From: Bacteroidota bacterium
Lineage (GTDB): Bacteria; Bacteroidota; Bacteroidia; Chitinophagales; Chitinophagaceae
NCBI GenBank assembly: GCA_013286835.1
Contig: JABDEZ010000020.1
Span: 1 to 33,466, forward strand
Direction: 5' to 3'
DNA length: 33,466 bases
Below, piece after piece: positions 26,951 through 33,466 of the stretch. The number at the start of each line of letters is the position of its first letter. Within the stretch, counting starts at the first letter, position 1. Under the pieces are notes generated by a model. That model was not told where the DNA came from, did no database searches, and worked only from the letters and a program-made list of their open reading frames with translations. The position numbers and the translations under genes were made by a program.

Positions 26951-27421
26951 TTAAATGCCCCAGAGTTCCAATATTTGTTCTGTATGGTTTTTGGTATCCA
27001 CCTTGCTGATCACATGGTCTATTATACCTTCTTCATTAATAAGGAATGTTGCACGCATGGTACCCATGTATGCTTTCCCCATAAATTTCTTTTCACCCCA
27101 CAAACCGTATTCATTTACTATAGTCTTGTCCACATCGCTCACCAGTGTAAACGGAAGGGAGTATTTATCTTCAAATTTTTTATGGCTTTTTTCGCTGTCT
27201 GTGCTTACGCCAAGTATCACAACACCTTTTGCTTTTAGCGCAGCAAAGTTATCGCGCAGGTTGCAGGCTTCTGCTGTGCATCCTGGGGTGTCATCCTTTG
27301 GGTAAAAATACAAGACTACTTTTTTGCCTTTTAGTGCGCTTAAAGAAACTTCATTTCCGTTTTGGTCCTTAGCTTTAAAATCGGGCGCTTTGTCCCCCGT
27401 ATTCAATGTCATGATGATCAA
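26951..27421 (-). CDS. bcp: Thioredoxin-dependent thiol peroxidase (Bcp/PrxQ-type peroxiredoxin)
   Basis: 'LNTGDKAPDFKAKDQNGNEVSLSALKGKKVVLYFYPKDDTPGCTAEACNLRDNF'. Confidence 0.95.
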   Translation of the reverse strand: MIIMTLNTGDKAPDFKAKDQNGNEVSLSALKGKKVVLYFYPKDDTPGCTAEACNLRDNFAALKAKGVVILGVSTDSEKSHKKFEDKYSLPFTLVSDVDKTIVNEYGLWGEKKFMGKAYMGTMRATFLINEEGIIDHVISKVDTKNHTEQILELWGI

Positions 27422-27424
27422 TTT

Positions 27425-29185
27425 TTATCGTGTGAAAGTATATGTAATTTTCGCTTCGTTATTGTTCTCGTCGGCAGCGCTCAGCACTAGTTTATGTTTG
27501 CCCGGTTGGCAGTGTTCATCAAAAGTGTAAAAAAGTAGGTCTCCATGCTGTTCAATGCATATCCACTTACCGTCCAGCATGCCTTTAAATTTCCTTACAG
27601 AAGTCATATTGTCTTTAGCTGTAAACACAATTTGTTTTACTTTGTTTAGATTGGCCCCCTCTTTTTGCATAAGTTTTATGCTTGGGGGTATTGTATCTGC
27701 TGCCAGCCAATATGTACCAAAGTTACGTACTGCTGCTTTGTACCACCCCATGTTCATGTTGCCGGCAGCCTGTCCGTCTTCATCCTTGCCGTCAGTGTAT
27801 ATCATCACTATCTTATCCCGCAGGTTAAAATCTATGGGCTTATTCGGTTTTATACTCAGTTGCATCGCCGTATGCATGGGTATGTCTGCGCTGCATATTT
27901 TGTATATAGCCGATAGCTTTTTATCATCCTGTTGTTCATTGTAGGTATAGGCAACGCTATCATAAAGTGCGCGGTCATTCAGCTCAAATTTCAGGTTAGG
28001 GCTTTCAAACGTATTAAGGGCATTGGCCAGCAATATTTTTGATGGGTGCAGGTTGTTTGGGTCAATTCGGCGGGGAAAAGGATGAGGTGGTTGCGATACT
28101 GAAAAGGCGACAGTAGCAGTATTGCCAAAGTCATCGGTCAGTACTATTTTTATATTGTAAGGGGCACCAGGTTTTGTATCTGATAGCTCCTTTGGTATAT
28201 GTAGGTAGCCTTTGTTACGCAAAGGGTCATTGTATATAGAATTAAGGTGGTTCCCTGGAAGTTGAAACAGGCATTGCACCCAAAAACCATCTTTTTTCTT
28301 TGTAGGGTAGTCTGCGTAGGCATTTATATACCTTGTTTCATCGTAACCTATATTGTCCAATACAACCGAATAGTAGAAGGAATCATTTACAAATAGGTCA
28401 GCCTTATAATGCGCAAGTGTATTGTCGCTTCCTTCCATATAATCATTCACTTCCACACCTATGCCAAACAATGTATCTGTTGCGGCGGCTGGCAAAAAGG
28501 TTACGTTTTCTCTTTCTTCTGTATAGATGTCGTTTATCTTATGCAGAACTATAGTGTGTTGGTAACTATTATAAAATCCATTCGATAGGTTATATACCAC
28601 TGCTCGTAGTGGCACCGGTGCCTTCTTATCAATAATAGGCAACCCAAATTGCTCAGGGTTCAAAGGGTGTTCTGTTTTGCCGTCTCTTATTTCAAAGTGC
28701 AGGTGCGGTGCAGTACTTCCACCTGTGTTGCCAGACAATGCTATTAGTTGGCCCTTCTTTACCGGGAATTGTGTTGGCGATAATTGCAGGTCCACATCCC
28801 ATCGCTGCTGGGCGTATTGTTGGGCACGCATGTATTTTTGTATGGCAGGGGCAAAATCGCTCAGGTGCCCGTACAACGTAGTATAGCCATTGGGATGCGT
28901 GATATAGATGCCATGCCCAAACCCGCTTTTATCCATTTTTATTCTGGATATATAGCCATCAGCCGCCGCATGCACTGGTTGGCCTTCCTTTCCAAGCGTT
29001 TTTATATCCACACCACTATGAAAATGTCCGGGCCTGCACTCTCCGAAATTCCCGGCTAGGTAAATAGGTATATCTAGCGGATTACGAAAATAATGTTGGG
29101 GGTAATTAGGCTGCTCTTGCCCCCAAACCATCAGGGGACAAGCGAGTACAAGCAAGCTGAGGAATTTCTTCATGTTTTGAAACAA
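27425..29185 (-). CDS. M23-family metallopeptidase (secreted)
   Basis: Signal peptide plus 'FGECRPGHFHSGVDIKTLGKEGQPVHAAADGYISRIKMDKSGFGHGIYITHPNGYTTLYGHL...APHLHFEIRDG'. Confidence 0.94.
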   Translation of the reverse strand: MFQNMKKFLSLLVLACPLMVWGQEQPNYPQHYFRNPLDIPIYLAGNFGECRPGHFHSGVDIKTLGKEGQPVHAAADGYISRIKMDKSGFGHGIYITHPNGYTTLYGHLSDFAPAIQKYMRAQQYAQQRWDVDLQLSPTQFPVKKGQLIALSGNTGGSTAPHLHFEIRDGKTEHPLNPEQFGLPIIDKKAPVPLRAVVYNLSNGFYNSYQHTIVLHKINDIYTEERENVTFLPAAATDTLFGIGVEVNDYMEGSDNTLAHYKADLFVNDSFYYSVVLDNIGYDETRYINAYADYPTKKKDGFWVQCLFQLPGNHLNSIYNDPLRNKGYLHIPKELSDTKPGAPYNIKIVLTDDFGNTATVAFSVSQPPHPFPRRIDPNNLHPSKILLANALNTFESPNLKFELNDRALYDSVAYTYNEQQDDKKLSAIYKICSADIPMHTAMQLSIKPNKPIDFNLRDKIVMIYTDGKDEDGQAAGNMNMGWYKAAVRNFGTYWLAADTIPPSIKLMQKEGANLNKVKQIVFTAKDNMTSVRKFKGMLDGKWICIEQHGDLLFYTFDEHCQPGKHKLVLSAADENNNEAKITYTFTR

Positions 29186-29255
29186 TACGTAAAGCTAAAA
29201 GGTTTTAGGGAAATGCCTACGTTCAGTCAAAAAGCATATTTCGTTTGTCTCACGC

Positions 29256-30152
29256 TCATTTTTCAGTATGTACAATGTTATTTATTGCCTGCGTAATATC
29301 TGTATAGTCAAACCTATAGCCTGCGTCCAATAGTCTTTTGGGCAATACCCACCGGCTTTTTAAAATAAGTTCAGGTTCTGTAGCTATGATTTTTGCACCA
29401 ATATTCAGTAGCCATTTTGGCGATGGTAAGCCAAATTTTACGTGCATGCTTTCTCTCAGGGCTGTCATCAATGCAATATTATTAACCGGGTTAGGTGCAG
29501 CACAGTTAAAAGCCCCACTCAATTGCGGTTTGTCTTTTAAGAACATAACAATGTTGAATAGGTCTTTTATATGTATCCAGCTAAACATTTGTCTGCCGTT
29601 TCCCTGCTCGCCACCTAACCCCCATCGTACCAGGTTTTTAAACGGCTTCATTACTCCTCCGTCCTCGCCTAGCACTATAGCTATACGCAGGGCTACTTGC
29701 TTTGTACTTGGCGGTTTTATGGAAAAAAACGTTTGTTCCCAGCTAGTAGCCACATCTACCGAAAAGCCTGTGCCAATTTCTCCATCTTCTTCTGTCATCC
29801 CCCTGTCTTCGGCATGTCTGTAAATGGTTGCTGTGCTGGCGTTCATCCAAACTGGTGGTGGAGTGCTGCATTGTAATACAGCCTTGCCCAATATCCGGGT
29901 TGTTTCAGTTCTGGATCTTAATATCTCAGCCTTATTCTCTTTATTATAGCGACAGTCAACCGATTTTCCTGCAAGGTTGATGAGCATTTCTGCACCATCA
30001 ACAGCCGCGATTATACTCGCACTGTCCAACCACTGCACATGGCCTGGCTGCCTGGATATGATAATCACCTTATATCCCATTTTGCTGAACTCACTGGCAA
30101 AGTATTGGCCAATAAAGCCCGTTCCTCCTGCTAAAACAATTTTCTTGCTCAT
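29256..30152 (-). CDS. TIGR01777-type NAD(P)-binding epimerase/oxidoreductase
   Basis: 'KIVLAGGTGFIGQYFASEFSKMGYKVIIISR', 'MLINLAGKSVDCRYN', 'WSWIHIKDLFNIVMFL'-like pattern, 'FNCAAPNPVNN'. Confidence 0.9.
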   Translation of the reverse strand: MSKKIVLAGGTGFIGQYFASEFSKMGYKVIIISRQPGHVQWLDSASIIAAVDGAEMLINLAGKSVDCRYNKENKAEILRSRTETTRILGKAVLQCSTPPPVWMNASTATIYRHAEDRGMTEEDGEIGTGFSVDVATSWEQTFFSIKPPSTKQVALRIAIVLGEDGGVMKPFKNLVRWGLGGEQGNGRQMFSWIHIKDLFNIVMFLKDKPQLSGAFNCAAPNPVNNIALMTALRESMHVKFGLPSPKWLLNIGAKIIATEPELILKSRWVLPKRLLDAGYRFDYTDITQAINNIVHTEK

Positions 30153-30216
30153 ACTCTTTTTTGGTAATGCTAATAGATTGAGTAATGTACCTCAGTCGCG
30201 GGAATACATGCAGCTG

Positions 30217-30591
30217 CTACTTTGTCAGCGCATCATGTTTCAATTGTTGTTGTGCACGTGCCCTTAATTTAAAGAAGATAGTTAAGTTAAGAAAATGCAT
30301 ACCACCTAAAATAAGGATGATCCAACCCACCTTACTGCTCAATACTTCTATTACAATTCGGGTATTGGTTATTGGGTCTGCTTCCTTTAGCGCTAGGCTC
30401 ATGTAACCTATGTTAATAAGATAGAAGCCTACCACTAAAAGCTTGTTTACAGAGTCTGCAAGTAGGATATTGCCGTGAAAGATATCTACAAGGAATATCC
30501 TTCCATTCTTGAATAGCACATTTGCAACCCAAATGGTAAGTGCAATGCTGATGGTTAAATAGATCGCGTAGGTTAGAATGAAATAGTTCAT
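30217..30591 (-). CDS. Small integral membrane protein (about 3 TM)
   Basis: Hydrophobic segments 'TYAIYLTISIALTIWVANVLF', 'LLVVGFYLINIGYMSLAL', 'VGWIILILGGMHFLNLTIFF'. Downstream of the GbsR/MarR gene with an operator-like sequence between. Confidence 0.75.
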   Translation of the reverse strand: MNYFILTYAIYLTISIALTIWVANVLFKNGRIFLVDIFHGNILLADSVNKLLVVGFYLINIGYMSLALKEADPITNTRIVIEVLSSKVGWIILILGGMHFLNLTIFFKLRARAQQQLKHDALTK

Positions 30592-30621
30592 GATTGTTTG
30601 TTTTAATTGTTTGTGATTATT

Positions 30622-30647
30622 GAATTTTCAGTAAATAATGAAAGTTT
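30622..30647. promoter_or_regulatory. Operator-like sequence GAATTTTCAGTAAATAATGAAAGTTT upstream of the membrane-protein gene
   Basis: 20/26 matches to the palindrome at 31191-31216. Sits 30 bp upstream of the start codon at 30591. Confidence 0.5.
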
Positions 30648-30659
30648 TATACAAAAAAA

Positions 30660-31166
30660 TTATTTAAATATTTTAAAGATAGATCCCCAAAACCAGTTCT
30701 CGTCTGCTTTCAGCATAGTACCTAAAGCTTTATTCACATTCTTGGTCAGCTTGCTTATGCCGTTCACAGAAGTTTTAAAGGTTTTGTATTCTGGGTCTTT
30801 TTCATCACCCTTTACTTCGCTTAGTTCATTTAGTAATTTCAGTATGGGGTCTATTTCGCGTTTCTTCCGTTCCTGTGCCACTTGTCTGGCTATCAGCCAT
30901 GCATCTTTTTCGGCAAAGAAGTATTCTTTGCGTTCGCCTGCCCGGTGTTGTTTTTCTACAAGTCCCCAACCCATCAAGTCGCGCAGGGTCATATTGGTGT
31001 TACCACGGCTGATGTTTAATTTTTCCATAATATCCTCAGTAGTGATAGCATCAGGTGTTAGTAGCAGTAATGCATGCACTTGTGCCATAGTGCGATTAAT
31101 GCCCCATTCAGATCCCAGTTTACCCCAAGCCTCAATAAACTTTAATTTTGCTTCTTGCAATTCCAT
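30660..31166 (-). CDS. GbsR/MarR-family transcriptional regulator
   Basis: 'FIEAWGKLGSEWGINRTMAQVHALLLLTPDAITTEDIMEKLNISRGNTNMTLRDLMGWGLVEKQHRAGERKEYFFAEKD'. Confidence 0.92.
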   Translation of the reverse strand: MELQEAKLKFIEAWGKLGSEWGINRTMAQVHALLLLTPDAITTEDIMEKLNISRGNTNMTLRDLMGWGLVEKQHRAGERKEYFFAEKDAWLIARQVAQERKKREIDPILKLLNELSEVKGDEKDPEYKTFKTSVNGISKLTKNVNKALGTMLKADENWFWGSIFKIFK

Positions 31167-31190
31167 AACACAAATGTAAATAAAGTTTTC

Positions 31191-31216
31191 AAACTTTCAA
31201 TACTTATTGAAAGTTT
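31191..31216. promoter_or_regulatory. Palindromic operator AAACTTTCAATA-CT-TATTGAAAGTTT upstream of the GbsR/MarR gene
   Basis: Perfect 12-bp arms, 24 bp upstream of the start codon at 31166. An extra AAAGTTTT half-site lies at 31182-31189. Confidence 0.7.
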
Positions 31217-31588
31217 CTTTTTAGGAACAGATATTAAATATTTAAAATTCAAAAATGTGGATATCCTTTTTTGCTCATCTCCCTTCCTCAATAGTATCTT
31301 GCAACTGCAAATAGGGTAGTGAGCGCTTGTCTTCTCGAGCCAAAATGTCTGTAACAATTTTTATTACAACAACAGACATTTTATACTAAGCCCCTCCTGG
31401 GAAGGCCTTTTAGCCAAAATAGAAAATGTCCGCTGGCAGACATTTCTGGACATTTTAAGAAAAGAAGAGTTCTTATTCTGTAAATGTTTCAAATAAATGA
31501 GGGCACCCAATTTAAGATCTTACAGGTAGCAGAACGCTATATCATTATCATTCCACCTGAAATGTCTGTATCATTTTTAATTACCCTC

Positions 31589-31900
31589 ACAGACATTTTA
31601 CTGGAAATCCTTACCAGCCCAACAATATAGCCAAATTCAAAAATGTCCGTCACAGACATTTCTGGACATTCTGAATAGTGAAGGGAAACTCACGATCATA
31701 TAAATCACAACAATCAAAAGAATCATAGTTCCGACGATCACTCAACAGACATTTCACTCGAAAGCCTTACCAGTCAAGCAATACACCGAAAATACAAAAT
31801 GTTCGCCACAGACATTTCTGGACATTCTGAATAGTGAAAGGAAACCCACGATCATATAAATCACAACAATCAAAAGAATCATAGTTCCGACAATCACCCA
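31589..31900. repeat. 156-bp tandem duplication (31589-31744 and 31745-31900)
   Basis: Constant 156-bp offset with no indels at three anchors: ACAGACATTT, CACAGACATTTCTGGACATTCTGAATAGTGAA and CATAGTTCCGAC. Confidence 0.9.
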
Positions 31901-31904
31901 AATA

Positions 31905-31938
31905 AAAATGTCCGGGAATAGACATTCCCGGACATTTT
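31905..31938 (-). terminator. Intrinsic terminator for the peroxiredoxin gene, derived from a repeat module
   Basis: AAAATGTCCGGGAA-N6-TTCCCGGACATTTT: perfect 14-bp stem 22 bp past the peroxiredoxin stop. On the minus strand it is followed by ATTTTTATT. Confidence 0.75.
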
Positions 31939-31960
31939 GAGTATTGAATTTTATTCCGCT

Positions 31961-32434
31961 TTATGCAGTCACCTGCTTCAGCACATCTTGTATGGCAGTA
32001 AAGTTGGGTAGTTCGGTGGGCACTTCCAGCACTTCGGCATACTGTACTATACCTTCTTTATCTATTACAAAGGCCGACCGTTTAGATACGCCCTGCATAC
32101 CAAAGGCAAATTTTTCATGTAATGCGCCATATGCTGTAGAGGTTTCCTTATTAAAGTCGCTCAGCAGCGGAAAGTTCAGGTTCTGTTCTTTCTTAAACCT
32201 GTCCAGTACAAAAAGTGAATCCACAGAAATCCCCAGTACCTCAGCATTCAGGTTATTATAAATACTGTAATTATCTCTTATGCTGCACAGTTCTGCTGTA
32301 CATACCCCCGTAAATGCCAGTGGGAAGAACAACAACACTACATTCTTTCCTCGGTAGTCGCTCAATTTTATTTCTTTTTTATCACTGTCAAAAAGTGAAA
32401 ATTCTGGTGCCTGCTGGCCTACTGTAATTGCCAT
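31961..32434 (-). CDS. Peroxiredoxin (AhpC/TSA, redoxin family)
   Basis: '[53 protein letters not shown]'. Confidence 0.94.
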   Translation of the reverse strand: MAITVGQQAPEFSLFDSDKKEIKLSDYRGKNVVLLFFPLAFTGVCTAELCSIRDNYSIYNNLNAEVLGISVDSLFVLDRFKKEQNLNFPLLSDFNKETSTAYGALHEKFAFGMQGVSKRSAFVIDKEGIVQYAEVLEVPTELPNFTAIQDVLKQVTA

Positions 32435-32571
32435 AGTGTTTTATATTTTATTATGTGTTAGGATGCTTTACGCTGTCAAAAGTAATACTAAACAGATATA
32501 CTTAGGAAAAGTTGTCCGTTCATAAACAGATAATATTGCAATATGTCTTCCTTCGACTGCACAATTGACAG

Positions 32572-32579
32572 TATTTTTG
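32572..32579 (+). promoter_or_regulatory. Bacteroidota -7 element TATTTTTG for groES-groEL
   Basis: Exact TAnnTTTG, 70 bp before the groES ATG. Confidence 0.45.
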
Positions 32580-32649
32580 CAATGGCATAGAAAGTGATAC
32601 CCACTTTACACAATCAACAAAGGAAATTAACATCTAAAATAAAACAACT

Positions 32650-32931
32650 ATGGCGAACAACGTGAACATTACTCCATTGCACGACAGGGTTATTGTAAAG
32701 CCCGCACCGGCTGAAGAGAAAACAGCAGGTGGCATCATCATCCCCGATACTGCCAAAGAAAAACCACAGCGCGGTATAGTAGTAGCTGCAGGTCCTGGTA
32801 AAAAAGATGAGCCAATGACTGTAAAAAGTGGCGACAATGTATTGTATGGCAAATATGCCGGTACAGAGATTTCTCTTGAAGGTAGCGACTACCTCATCAT
32901 GCGCGAAAGCGACATCCTTGCAGTTGTATAA
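32650..32931 (+). CDS. groES: Co-chaperonin GroES
   Basis: '[87 protein letters not shown]'. Confidence 0.98.
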   Translation: MANNVNITPLHDRVIVKPAPAEEKTAGGIIIPDTAKEKPQRGIVVAAGPGKKDEPMTVKSGDNVLYGKYAGTEISLEGSDYLIMRESDILAVV

Positions 32932-32969
32932 TTTCATACAACCTCAGCAGGGATTTTTTACGTTATTAA

Positions 32970-33466
<497 letters not shown>

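Larger units (their letters stand above)
31342..31938. repeat. Intergenic array of diverged repeat modules built on AATGTCY/RGACATT inverted repeats
   Basis: Module A: AAATGTCTGT-N19-ACAGACATTT (31343-31381, 31560-31598). Module B: AAAATGTCCG-N3/4-CAGACATTTCTGGACATT (31423-31456, 31640-31672, 31796-31828) with a related form at 31905-31938. Confidence 0.85.

Noticed and set aside
29338-29823. 161-aa plus-strand ORF opposite the TIGR01777 gene
   Set aside because: Antisense shadow ORF; the minus-strand product has a clear Rossmann motif.
30607-31179. 190-aa plus-strand ORF opposite the GbsR/MarR gene
   Set aside because: Ser/Phe-rich antisense shadow of a well-supported regulator.
31142-31357. 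71-aa minus-strand ORF upstream of the GbsR/MarR gene
   Set aside because: Overlaps the operator palindrome and the regulator start; composition unlike a protein.
31342-31938. Repeat array as a CRISPR or integron attC array
   Set aside because: Repeats are internally palindromic, of different lengths and irregularly spaced, with no unique spacers of constant size. No cas or integrase genes and no attC-type core sites are visible.
32435-32649. CIRCE (HrcA) element upstream of groES
   Set aside because: No TTAGCACTC-N9-GAGTGCTAA-like sequence found by eye.

Overview
The window looks like a Bacteroidota chromosome segment, probably Chitinophagaceae-like: TAnnTTTG promoter elements, a T9SS type-B sorting domain, DUF5686 and a TonB receptor. 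It carries about 30 genes, from a truncated TonB-dependent receptor at the left edge to groES and a truncated groEL at the right edge. Most genes belong to recognisable families. Four places go beyond ordinary annotation. (1) About 15.2-20.5 kb: a putative stress/redox regulon. Three diverged paralogous coiled-coil proteins flank a universal stress protein. Next to them are a soluble PAS histidine kinase and a REC-CRP/FNR fusion regulator. Each paralog has one or two TGA-N6-TCA dyads upstream, the type of site CRP/FNR proteins bind, at a near-constant distance from a -7-like element. (2) 31342-31938: an intergenic array of diverged repeats built from nested AATGTCY/RGACATT inverted repeats. 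It includes a 156-bp gap-free tandem duplication and ends in a strong terminator-like hairpin. (3) A GbsR/MarR regulator with a 26-bp operator-like palindrome upstream and a related copy before the neighbouring membrane-protein gene. (4) A near-consensus Fur-box-like sequence between a YkgJ-type cysteine-cluster gene and a DUF5686 gene. A single-base frameshift in a DNA alkylation repair gene is also visible. All family calls come from reading motifs by eye; no searches were run.
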